This document shows positions 1 to 6,014 of a stretch of 10,997 nt of DNA, piece by piece. Numbering within the stretch: the first letter of the stretch is position 1; each line of letters starts with the position of its first letter. The notes under the pieces were generated by a model, which ran no database searches, was not told where the DNA came from, and was given only the letters and a program-made list of their open reading frames with translations. A program made the position numbers and the translations under genes. The DNA comes from Alphaproteobacteria bacterium (GTDB taxonomy: Bacteria; Pseudomonadota; Alphaproteobacteria; ATCC43930; CGMCC-115725): contig JAFAHP010000799.1 of NCBI GenBank assembly GCA_019237175.1, positions 1 through 10,997 on the forward strand. Reading direction: 5' to 3'.

Positions 1-1220
1 GTTCGTCACAGTCGGGCGCATTCATCCATGGGTTCATCTTCTGGGGCTTCAACAAGGACGAAAACGGCCGCACTGTCTTTGACGGCGCTTGGCCGCAGAT
101 CGACGGGCGGATGATGGTTATGAACATCCGTTGGGGTCAGCCGAATAACCTCATGTACCTGTACATGGGCGGCGACGAAGCACCGGTCTGGTGGGCGGAC
201 TATCCGAACTTGGCCCGTGGCCTTCCGCCAAACGGCATGCTCCACCGTTGCACACAGAGCAATACATGTCCGCAGATCCTGGAAACCTTGGGTTCGGCGG
301 AGCTCTATTCTGAAAAGATGTCGGCGAGCTTGTGCGGCTTCACTTGCATTGGGGACATTCCGTTGCCTCGGAATGTCCATCGGTACTATTCGCCGGGCGC
401 TACGCATGGCGGTGGCTCGGGCAGCTTCCACTGGGATTCCCCCGCTGCGGTGACCATACCGGCCGGTCAGTTGCTTGCCCAAGATCCAATCCCGGAGATG
501 TTCACCAACAATGCGTTGACGTATGCTTTCATCCAGTTGCTCACGAAGGGTGCGCCGATGCCGGCAAGCGTCTATCCCACGCTCGCGCGCGGAGAACTCG
601 TGCCCAACACCGCGGCGGCCGAGGGATTTCCCAGTAATATCCGTAATCTTGAGTATCACGGGGATCAGGCTTGGCCGCCGTTTGTCTATGACTTCGGACC
701 CGGAGAGAACTACGACCAAGAGAGTGGCGTACCAACTATCCAGCCACCAATCATCAAGAATGTGCTGCCCGTCTATGCGGCGAAAGTGAATGGGGACGGT
801 AACGAAGGCGTCACTGGTTTGCCAACTGTGCTGGGAGAGGCCCCTTTGGGTACTTATGTGGGTTGGAACTTGGCCACAACCGGCTGGTATGGGCCCAATG
901 CAAGTAACGGCCCGGGAAGCGTCGGTCAGGTCTTTGCCGGGGCAGGCAACAGCGGTGGCTATATGCCCTTCTGGGACACAAAGGTTAACCGGCAAGCAGC
1001 CAATGATCCGCGTCTGTCACTCCAGGAGCGGTACGGTACCCATGACGGCTACGTCTGCGTTGTAACGGCTGCTGCGAATGCGGCTGTCCAGCAGCGCTTC
1101 CTTCTCTCGCCGGACGCACAAACGCTGATTTCTAATGCGAAAGCATCGAACGTGCTCGGGCCTCCCTACGTGCCGACGCCGGCAGATGCCACCCTGGCTA
1201 ATTCTTTGTGCTCGCATTAA
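1..1220 (+). CDS. Alpha/beta-hydrolase-domain protein (PF20091-like), 5'-truncated by window edge
   Basis: The frame is open from base 3 to the TAA at 1218-1220, giving about 405 residues, so the gene begins before the window. The first residues read SSQSG and are followed by GFNKDENGRTVFDG; together these match the nucleophile-elbow region of the large 'alpha/beta hydrolase domain' family (PF20091), where a G-x-S-Q-S-G motif carries the catalytic serine. The glycine of that motif would lie just outside the window. Near the C-terminus, DPRLSLQERYGTHDGYV matches the conserved end block of the family and supplies a candidate catalytic histidine; RFLLSPDA follows. The likely activity is hydrolysis of an ester or lactone, but the substrate is unknown. 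Any signal peptide would be upstream and cannot be judged. A terminator 28 bases after the stop ends this transcription unit, so a functional link to the downstream genes is not shown. The family call rests on remembered motifs, not on a search. Confidence 0.8.
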   Translation, partial: SSQSGAFIHGFIFWGFNKDENGRTVFDGAWPQIDGRMMVMNIRWGQPNNLMYLYMGGDEAPVWWADYPNLARGLPPNGMLHRCTQSNTCPQILETLGSAELYSEKMSASLCGFTCIGDIPLPRNVHRYYSPGATHGGGSGSFHWDSPAAVTIPAGQLLAQDPIPEMFTNNALTYAFIQLLTKGAPMPASVYPTLARGELVPNTAAAEGFPSNIRNLEYHGDQAWPPFVYDFGPGENYDQESGVPTIQPPIIKNVLPVYAAKVNGDGNEGVTGLPTVLGEAPLGTYVGWNLATTGWYGPNASNGPGSVGQVFAGAGNSGGYMPFWDTKVNRQAANDPRLSLQERYGTHDGYVCVVTAAANAAVQQRFLLSPDAQTLISNAKASNVLGPPYVPTPADATLANSLCSH

Positions 1221-1248
1221 GGTAAGTTTCCCCAGCGACAGAATACTG

Positions 1249-1286
1249 AATGGCAGATCAGGGCAAGCTGATCCGCCATTTTATTT
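1249..1286 (+). terminator. Rho-independent terminator of the hydrolase gene
   Basis: Bases 1249-1261 and 1268-1280 form a 13-bp stem with one A-C mismatch around a 6-base loop (GGCAAG). A T-rich run, TTTTATTT (1279-1286), follows directly. The stem starts 28 bases after the TAA of the hydrolase gene. CCCC (1230-1233) and GGGG (1287-1290) could extend the fold outside the T tract. Stem, loop and T tract are all seen in the sequence; activity is inferred. Confidence 0.85.
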
Positions 1287-1844
1287 GGGGAACTCAAGGT
1301 TAGATTGCCCAACAGCAGGTCTGACCCAGATAGTTTGGTGAACACGATGAAAGGTTCCCGGTGGCAGGATAACACGATGTGCTTAGGGCGGGAAGACATG
1401 GGCGCCTCAACCGCTACACTCTAAATCCCGCCACCGACGGCGATGGGGTCCTGCGCTGAGGAGCTGACACGGTAGAGCCGCTCGCAATGAGCATCCATCC
1501 GTCGAAAGCAAGTCTTCAATACTTCGGCCCTGCACCCAGGTGGCCGCGAAGTCAAAGCTGTCCTCCATCCGCCCGAGGCGGCAGAGCGGCTCAGGTTAAT
1601 GGCCGGCTTGGGGCGGATTGAGCGGTTGCTGCCGCCAAAGCTGAACGGCTCTTGTCGGTTTCCGAACGCGGTCCCTGGCTGTCGATGATCGATGATCGGG
1701 AATTTTTGAGACGGGCTCTTTCGTTAAGGAGCCTGCAAGCTCAGACAAAGCCACCGGGCTCACGCTGGGGGGCACAGCGGTTAAGCGAACCCCGTCGCCT
1801 TGCACCTGATGCGCACCTCTCGCTGTCGCCATTTTGATATATAT

Positions 1845-1860
1845 GCAATTATAAAATTGC
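1845..1860. other. AT-rich hairpin
   Basis: GCAATT (1845-1850), loop ATAA, AATTGC (1855-1860) is a perfect 6-bp inverted repeat inside an AT-rich island (about 1831-1880, including ATATATA) that stands out in GC-rich surroundings. It could be an operator, part of a promoter or a relic. No gene start is placed close enough downstream to decide. Confidence 0.4.
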
Positions 1861-1979
1861 CACAATCGCATTGTATTGGTCATGACGTCTGGAGTCCGGA
1901 AAATCGGCGATTTGGTTTCTAGTTCGCCACCGGCATGTGGCCGGCCCCAAGAGGTGAAACATGACGCTGAACCGCTGTC

Positions 1980-2014
1980 CCGTGGGCCTTCAGCCCACGG
2001 ACTTGATCCGTGGG
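1980..2014. repeat. Two overlapping, mutually exclusive hairpins (repeat-like)
   Basis: CCGTGGGC (1980-1987), loop CTTCA, GCCCACGG (1993-2000) is a perfect 8-bp stem. The right arm is reused: CCCACGGA (1994-2001), loop CTTGA, TCCGTGGG (2007-2014) is another perfect 8-bp stem. Only one can form at a time on a single strand. The GGACTTGATCCGTGG text resembles small palindromic intergenic repeats common in alphaproteobacterial genomes, and the GTGCGGGGAGAGG string about 30 bases downstream resembles another such unit. Family assignment is from memory and needs a genome-wide copy count. Confidence 0.6.
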
Positions 2015-2141
2015 GAAAGCCGGCACCCACCCACCCGCCACTCGTGCGGGGAGAGGTGGACCCCGGCCTTCCGCCGTGGAACCGATCAATATTTTGCGCT
2101 GCATAGATCGCCTTGTTTCTTGCTAGGAGGAGTTGGCAACA

Positions 2142-2471
2142 ATGCCTGGTCTCGACCTGAAAAACAGGGCCGGAACAGGGGCTGCCGGACGGGTGCTGCC
2201 GTCTATCAGGGGACAACTCGGGCAATCCTGCGGTCGGCCGGCGGGGTGCCACGATCATATCCACCGTGCGGCGCGCGCTTTGACACACAACGCTCGCGCC
2301 GACGTCGAGCCTTTGGTGAAGAAAGTTCGTTCGGAGTGCGCCGCGACGCCTGATCTCAACCTGATAAAACAGGAAAAACAGGGGCGACCAAAACCCGAGG
2401 CACGCCGCCGCCCCCTTGCGCGAAGCCTGCGCCTATTGCCGCCGCTTTTTGCCGGGAAGCCCAATAGATAG
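2142..2471 (+). CDS. Doubtful small ORF, hypothetical protein
   Basis: An ATG at 2142 lies 11 bases after a perfect AGGAGG (2125-2130) and opens a frame of 109 codons to TAG (2469-2471). A TTG at 2133 is also in frame but too close to the AGGAGG. The product would be strongly basic, with many Arg and Lys residues in its second half (for example KKVRSE, RPKPEARRR), and has no signal peptide, membrane segment or domain that I recognise. Against it: no clear third-position GC bias of the kind the neighbouring genes show, a repeat-rich setting, and competing open frames on both strands. The ribosome-binding site is the only positive sign. It may be a fragment of a decayed gene. Confidence 0.18.
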   Translation: MPGLDLKNRAGTGAAGRVLPSIRGQLGQSCGRPAGCHDHIHRAARALTHNARADVEPLVKKVRSECAATPDLNLIKQEKQGRPKPEARRRPLARSLRLLPPLFAGKPNR

Positions 2472-2698
2472 GAAAAGATGATTTCACAAATTCTGAGGAG
2501 CGCTTCTGCAAGAGCCAGTGGGCGTCGCGAACAACATCGGGCGTCGAAGCAGCACGATTCTTGCCGAGCATCGAAGCGCATCGTGCGGCAGCTGTCTGTT
2601 CTGAATATCGCTAAAGCGTTTCCATTAACGTCCGTGCAATCCTTCACATCGTCATCACCGCTCCCGGGCCACGCTACCGGTGGCCGGTCGGACGAAAA

Positions 2699-2842
2699 CC
2701 CGGGGGTGTCCCGGTGATCCACGTAGATTGCCGGGCCCGACCCGCGGGTCGAGCCGGCGGGCTAAAGGCCCACCGGCCATCACGTCGAGGGGTGGCTTGG
2801 ATCTGGTGAAAATTGCTTTAGGTTCCCGGGACTGCCGCCCGG
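2699..2842. other. Cluster of GC-rich hairpins upstream of the amidohydrolase gene
   Basis: Within 145 bases lie CCGGG/CCCGG (2700-2704 with 2710-2714), a perfect 14-bp palindrome CGACCCGCGGGTCG (2738-2751), CCGGCGGGC/GCCCACCGG (2754-2762 with 2768-2776, one mismatch, loop TAAAG) and CCGGG/CCCGG (2826-2830 with 2838-2842). The last ends 76 bases before the amidohydrolase ATG. None is followed by a T tract, so they do not look like ordinary terminators. They may be palindromic repeats or a structured 5' leader; no known riboswitch pattern was recognised. Confidence 0.4.
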
Positions 2843-2918
2843 CGACGCCGCTTGCCGGCCGTCCCTACCGCGCCTAGGTTCGGTGCAAGCAAAGCGTATG
2901 TGAAGGAATAGTCCGGTC

Positions 2919-3887
2919 ATGATCGTCGATGTCCACGCCCACTACACCCCGCGGAATTTCAGCGAGTTCATGGGTGACCGCTTTGCATCCCCGGTTCATC
3001 TGCCGGTCAAGCGCGGCATGGCGCGGCATCCATTCTCGGATTCTTCGGAAGACATCCAGGGGCGCTTCGAGCTGATGGAAGCGGCCGGGGTCGAAAAACA
3101 AGTGTTATCCCCGAACCATCCGCCGTATCTGCCGGACGAAGCGGAGTGCGTCAAAGCGGTGCAGATGTTGAACGACGCCTACGCCGATCTCGCCCACCGC
3201 TATCCGCAGCGCATCGCGTCTTATGTGATGCTGCCGCTGCCGCACATCGACGCGGCTTTGCGGGAGATGGAGCGCGGGTTCGATCAATTGGGCTGCGTCG
3301 GTGTGAATATGAACATCATCTGCCTCAATCGCTCGATCGCCGAAACCGAGTTTGAGCCGATCTACTCGGAGATGAACCGCCGCGGTGCTATATTGTTTGT
3401 CCACCCGGCCGGCACCGGCATATGCTCACCCTTTATCACCGAATACGGGTTTCGCGCTGCGGTCGGCACGTCGCTCGAAGACGCAACCTTTGTGCTGCAC
3501 ATGATCGCCAAGCAGATCCCGTACCGCTATCCGAACATCAAATTCATCGTGCCGCATCTGGGCGGGCCGATCCCGATGCTTTTGCACCGGCTCGACAAAC
3601 AGGGCCAGAGCGCCAGCGGCCATCCCAATCTCGCTGAGGCGCCGTCGGTCACCGCCAAGAAATTCTTTTACGACACCGTCTGCTATGGCTCGAAAGCCGC
3701 GTTTACTTGTGCGCTCGAGGCGTTTGGCGCCGATCATCTGGTGACCGGCAGCGACTATCCGGTCCTGCAGGATTATGAGTCGTACAAGGAGACGTTCGCC
3801 TATATCGAACGGCTCGCTCTGGCCCAGGCCGAGGTCGACAAGATCCTCAATCACAACGCCCAGCGTCTCTTTGGCTTTGCCCATTAG
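2919..3887 (+). CDS. ACMSD-like amidohydrolase (PF04909), metal-dependent decarboxylase/hydrolase
   Basis: A 322-residue protein of the amidohydrolase-2 family, a TIM-barrel group that includes ACMSD (aminocarboxymuconate-semialdehyde decarboxylase), gamma-resorcylate decarboxylase and related C-C bond-cleaving enzymes as well as hydrolases. The metal site is complete: His6 and His8 (DVHAHY), His162 (FVHPAG), His213 (PHLGG) and Asp279 (GSDYP). From His162 onward, the spacing (51 and 66 residues) equals that of His177, His228 and Asp294 in Pseudomonas ACMSD as I remember it. There is no signal peptide, so it should be cytoplasmic. GAAGGA (2902-2907) precedes the ATG by 11 bases. It heads a two-gene unit: the GrdB-like gene starts 20 bases after the stop. 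The natural substrate cannot be read from the sequence; decarboxylation of an aromatic or unsaturated acid is plausible, but hydrolysis is not excluded. Confidence 0.88.
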   Translation: MIVDVHAHYTPRNFSEFMGDRFASPVHLPVKRGMARHPFSDSSEDIQGRFELMEAAGVEKQVLSPNHPPYLPDEAECVKAVQMLNDAYADLAHRYPQRIASYVMLPLPHIDAALREMERGFDQLGCVGVNMNIICLNRSIAETEFEPIYSEMNRRGAILFVHPAGTGICSPFITEYGFRAAVGTSLEDATFVLHMIAKQIPYRYPNIKFIVPHLGGPIPMLLHRLDKQGQSASGHPNLAEAPSVTAKKFFYDTVCYGSKAAFTCALEAFGADHLVTGSDYPVLQDYESYKETFAYIERLALAQAEVDKILNHNAQRLFGFAH

Positions 3888-3892
3888 CCGAG

Positions 3893-3898
3893 AGGAGG
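3893..3898 (+). promoter_or_regulatory. Ribosome-binding site fixing the GrdB-like start
   Basis: A perfect AGGAGG lies 9 bases before the ATG at 3908. The in-frame GTG at 3899 directly abuts it and is too close to be used, so the start is placed at 3908 (MSEGVQDLGF) rather than 3899. Confidence 0.75.
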
Positions 3899-3907
3899 GT
3901 GTGGCTG

Positions 3908-4846
3908 ATGAGCGAAGGCGTTCAGGATCTGGGGTTTGCCGCCGATTACGACGCACCGATCCCTTATATGCAGCGTGTGCGCGACTATTACCGGGGTTTG
4001 GGCTATGGCGCGCCCTACCGCTGGGCCCATTACGCCGAGGTGCCGTTCCAACCGCTCGATAAGCCGCTTGGCGAATGCCGCATCGCGCTGGTCACGACCG
4101 CCGCTCCGTATCGCCCCGATAGCGGCGACCAGGGGCCGGGAGCCCCGTACAATGCGGCAGCGAAATTCTACCGGGTCTATTCGGGCGACAGTGCCGGCGA
4201 CCCCGATTTGCGGATCTCCCATGTCGCTTACGACCGCGCGCACACCACCGCGGAAGACAGCAACACCTGGTTCCCGCTGCGGCAGCTTCGACTGGAAGCG
4301 GCAGCCGGTCGGATCGGTGCGTTGGCCGGGCGTTTTCACGGCGCGCCGACCAATCGCAGCCAGCGTACCACCCTCAGCCAGGACTGCCCGGAATTGCTTG
4401 GCCGCTGTCGTGCCGATCGAGCGGATGCCGCGATCCTCGTTCCCAATTGCCCGGTGTGCCATCAGACCCTAAGCCTCACCGCGCGCTATCTGGAGGCGAA
4501 CGGCATTGCGACGGTCATTATGGGTTGCGCCAAGGACATCGTGGAATATGTCGGCGTGCCGCGCTTTTTGTTCAGCGACTTTCCCTTGGGCAACTCGGCG
4601 GGAAGGCCAAGAGATCCGGCCTCTCAGTCGTTCAGTCTCGAACTGGCGCTGCGCGTGCTCGCAACCGCACCCGCGGCCCGGATGACCGCGCAGTCGCCGC
4701 TGCGCTGGAGCGACGACCCGTCGTGGAAGCTTGATTATGCGAATATCGAACGGCTGTCGGCTGAGGAGATAGGTCAGCGGCGCGCGGAATTCGACCGGGA
4801 AAAGGAAATTGCCAAAAGGGTTCGCGGTGAACCCGCCGCGGCTTGA
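3908..4846 (+). CDS. GrdB-like protein of the glycine/sarcosine/betaine reductase selenoprotein B family (PF07355), cysteine form
   Basis: A 312-residue protein resembling the B component of glycine/sarcosine/betaine and D-proline reductases, anaerobic enzymes that cleave a C-N bond reductively through a selenocysteine. Two blocks support this. HVAYDRAHTTAEDSNTWFP (from residue 105) parallels the 'H-S-G-Y-D ... E-D-P-N-R-V-V-P' block of GrdB. NCPVCHQT (180-187), followed by EANGIATV (196-203) and FPLGN (225-229), parallels the U-x-x-C block and its downstream region. At the Sec position stands Cys181, encoded by TGC (4448-4450) rather than TGA, and Cys184 completes a CxxC pair, so this is a non-selenium homologue. 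No signal peptide is seen, so a cytoplasmic location is expected. It is probably cotranscribed with the amidohydrolase 20 bases upstream. No GrdA, GrdC/D or GrdE partner is visible, so classical glycine reductase activity is unlikely and the true reaction is unknown. The Cys/Sec alignment is by eye. Confidence 0.7.
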   Translation: MSEGVQDLGFAADYDAPIPYMQRVRDYYRGLGYGAPYRWAHYAEVPFQPLDKPLGECRIALVTTAAPYRPDSGDQGPGAPYNAAAKFYRVYSGDSAGDPDLRISHVAYDRAHTTAEDSNTWFPLRQLRLEAAAGRIGALAGRFHGAPTNRSQRTTLSQDCPELLGRCRADRADAAILVPNCPVCHQTLSLTARYLEANGIATVIMGCAKDIVEYVGVPRFLFSDFPLGNSAGRPRDPASQSFSLELALRVLATAPAARMTAQSPLRWSDDPSWKLDYANIERLSAEEIGQRRAEFDREKEIAKRVRGEPAAA

Positions 4847-4872
4847 GCCACCCTCCGTCCCGGTCATGGCGT

Positions 4873-4891
4873 CCGAGGCGACCGGCCTCGG
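4873..4891 (+). terminator. Possible weak terminator or processing hairpin after the GrdB-like gene
   Basis: CCGAGGC (4873-4879), loop GACCG, GCCTCGG (4885-4891) is a perfect 7-bp GC-rich stem 27 bases after the stop codon. There is no T tract after it, so intrinsic termination is uncertain; it may only protect or pause the transcript. Confidence 0.35.
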
Positions 4892-4950
4892 CGTACCCCC
4901 GGCGGCCGACAGAGTGCTGCCGCGCCGGTCGCGTCACGCTGCCCACCGCG

Positions 4951-4978
4951 TTGTCCTTCCAATACTCGACAGCATAAG
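4951..4978 (+). promoter_or_regulatory. Weak sigma70-like promoter candidate
   Basis: TTGTCC (4951-4956) and CATAAG (4973-4978), separated by 16 bases, each match four of six consensus positions. They lie in the gap between the GrdB-like gene and the DUF6134-like gene, about 200 bases before the latter. Such matches arise often by chance. Confidence 0.2.
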
Positions 4979-5183
4979 TCATCAAAATGTCAGATGTCGT
5001 CCTCTATCGTTGCTGCATGAGTAAAGATCAAACGCCGCGATCCGGCCGTGGCGATGTTCTCCCTCGCGTTGTGTCTGACAGCTCGCTCGAATTTCCTTTG
5101 AACATCCGGGCGATCGCGACTAACCTCTGAAACGTCTATCCGCAGCCGGGCGGACGGGCGGCTATCGTACTGGGGGATGGGGG

Positions 5184-5921
5184 ATGACCGAGGATACGAT
5201 GGGCGCACGGGTAAAGCGATGGGCGGGCGGCGCCCGACGGGTTTGCTGCGCCGCGGTTGTCGGCATAGCCGCCGCGAGCCTCTGGTCCGCAGCCCAGGCC
5301 GTAGCGCCAATGCAATTGACCTACCGGGTCGAACATTCAACATTCGGTAATATTGGCACCTACATTAATACGATCGAACCGAGTGTAGGGGGGACGACCA
5401 CGGTGCAAACGCGCGCGCATTTCGTGGTCAAGGTGCTTGGCGTCACGATTCATCGCGAAGATGCCGAACGTACCGAACGCTGGCAGGGCAATCGTCTGAT
5501 CTCGTTCGACGGCGTCACCAGCAAGGGCGACGGGTTGACGAGAGTGCAAGGGCAGGCGCGCGGTAACAGCTTTGTGATCAACTCGCCGCTCGGGACAATT
5601 ACCGCACCGCCAACGGTCCATCCGGCGAATCCATGGTCGGCTAATTTCCTTGCTTCCAGTACGATGATGCGGCCGGATAGCGGCAGGCTCGAGCGGGTTC
5701 ACGTTATTGGCGGCGCAGAAACAGTCTTGTCCATCGACGGTGGATCAGTGCGCGCCCGGAAATACGAGGTTGATGGCGAAGGCCACTACACTGTGTGGCT
5801 TAACGGGCAGGGCGTGCCGGTTCAGTTTGTCGCCGATGATGGCGGCGGAAAGGTGACCTTTACCCTCGCGAGCTGCACCGGCTGCGACATTCCGTTGGCG
5901 CAGCGGGTCGGAATGAAATAG
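5184..5921 (+). CDS. Secreted DUF6134-like protein, paralogue A
   Basis: A 245-residue protein with an Arg/Lys-rich N-terminus, a hydrophobic core at about residues 20-38 and a likely signal-peptidase site AQA|VAP after residue 39, so it should be exported to the periplasm or beyond. The mature part follows the pattern of DUF6134-type proteins: an opening beta strand (LTYRVEHSTFG), a central ERWQGNRLISFDGVT block, and a closing strand pair (KVTFTL). It ends with CTGC (231-234), a CxxC that the paralogue at 7834-8604 lacks. The two paralogues share roughly half their aligned residues by eye. The start is uncertain: the ATG at 5184 follows a G-rich run, while the ATG at 5199 follows CGAGGA and would give a more ordinary signal-peptide length. 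It lies 93 bases before the PLP-enzyme gene, with a stem-loop in between. The function is unknown; lipid, polymer or small-molecule binding outside the cytoplasm is only a guess. Confidence 0.72.
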   Translation: MTEDTMGARVKRWAGGARRVCCAAVVGIAAASLWSAAQAVAPMQLTYRVEHSTFGNIGTYINTIEPSVGGTTTVQTRAHFVVKVLGVTIHREDAERTERWQGNRLISFDGVTSKGDGLTRVQGQARGNSFVINSPLGTITAPPTVHPANPWSANFLASSTMMRPDSGRLERVHVIGGAETVLSIDGGSVRARKYEVDGEGHYTVWLNGQGVPVQFVADDGGGKVTFTLASCTGCDIPLAQRVGMK

Positions 5922-5958
5922 CTCGCCGGCCGCAAATATCAATCGATGCATTTGCCGG

Positions 5959-5975
5959 GCGCGGCGGTGCCGCGC
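5959..5975 (+). other. Stem-loop between the DUF6134-like and PLP-enzyme genes
   Basis: GCGCGGC (5959-5965), loop GGT, GCCGCGC (5969-5975) is a perfect 7-bp stem 37 bases after the stop of paralogue A and 39 bases before the GTG start of the PLP enzyme. It lacks a T tract. It could tune expression between the two genes or mark an RNA end. Confidence 0.4.
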
Positions 5976-6014
5976 TCGAAATTGTCAACCAGCTGAGGAA
6001 ACAGACCGGCTGCT

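Larger units (their letters stand above)
1287..2918. other. Gene-poor region with hairpins and degenerate repeats
   Basis: About 1.6 kb without a convincingly coding gene. Open frames exist on both strands (for example 1596-2288 and 2255-2722 on the minus strand), but their translations have no recognisable domain, change composition along their length and run through hairpin repeats. Seen here: a 9-bp direct repeat AACACGATG at 1341-1349 and 1371-1379; an AT-rich hairpin at 1845-1860; overlapping hairpins at 1980-2014; a repeat-like GTGCGGGGAGAGG string near 2044-2056; a doubtful ORF at 2142-2471; and a hairpin cluster at 2699-2842. No transposase, terminal inverted-repeat pair, tRNA or att-like duplication was recognised. 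It may be a decayed gene region or a landing site for small repeats. Confidence 0.6.
4847..5183. other. Intergenic region upstream of the first DUF6134-like gene
   Basis: A stretch of 337 bases with no supported gene. It contains a 7-bp stem-loop 27 bases after the GrdB-like stop (4873-4891) and a weak sigma70-like promoter candidate (4951-4978). The start-proximal end is G-rich (GGGGGATGGGGG before 5184). A minus-strand open frame over 4990-5343 overlaps the next gene and has no recognisable domain; it was left out. Confidence 0.5.

Noticed and set aside
6..995. 329-codon open frame on the minus strand
   Set aside because: It is antisense to the hydrolase gene, whose family motifs are clear in the plus frame; the minus translation has no recognisable domain. 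Long antisense frames are common in GC-rich DNA.
1341..1379. 9-bp direct repeat AACACGATG as a target-site duplication or start of a CRISPR-like array
   Set aside because: Only two copies 30 bases apart, with no element between them and no further repeat units.
1596..2288. 230-codon minus-strand frame
   Set aside because: It runs through the overlapping hairpins and the repeat-like GTGCGGGGAGAGG text, has no domain, and its composition shifts along its length; probably not a gene.
2255..2722. 155-codon minus-strand frame in the gene-poor region
   Set aside because: No recognised motif, no convincing ribosome-binding site, overlap with hairpins. A decayed gene on this strand cannot be excluded.
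1287..2918. Insertion-sequence remnant
   Set aside because: No transposase fragment, paired terminal inverted repeats or target duplication could be recognised by eye.
3899..3910. GTG at 3899 as the start of the GrdB-like gene
   Set aside because: It overlaps the AGGAGG ribosome-binding site; the ATG at 3908 has ideal spacing.
3908..4846. Classical glycine/betaine reductase operon
   Set aside because: The Sec position is cysteine, and no GrdA, GrdC/D, GrdE or thioredoxin partner gene lies in the window.
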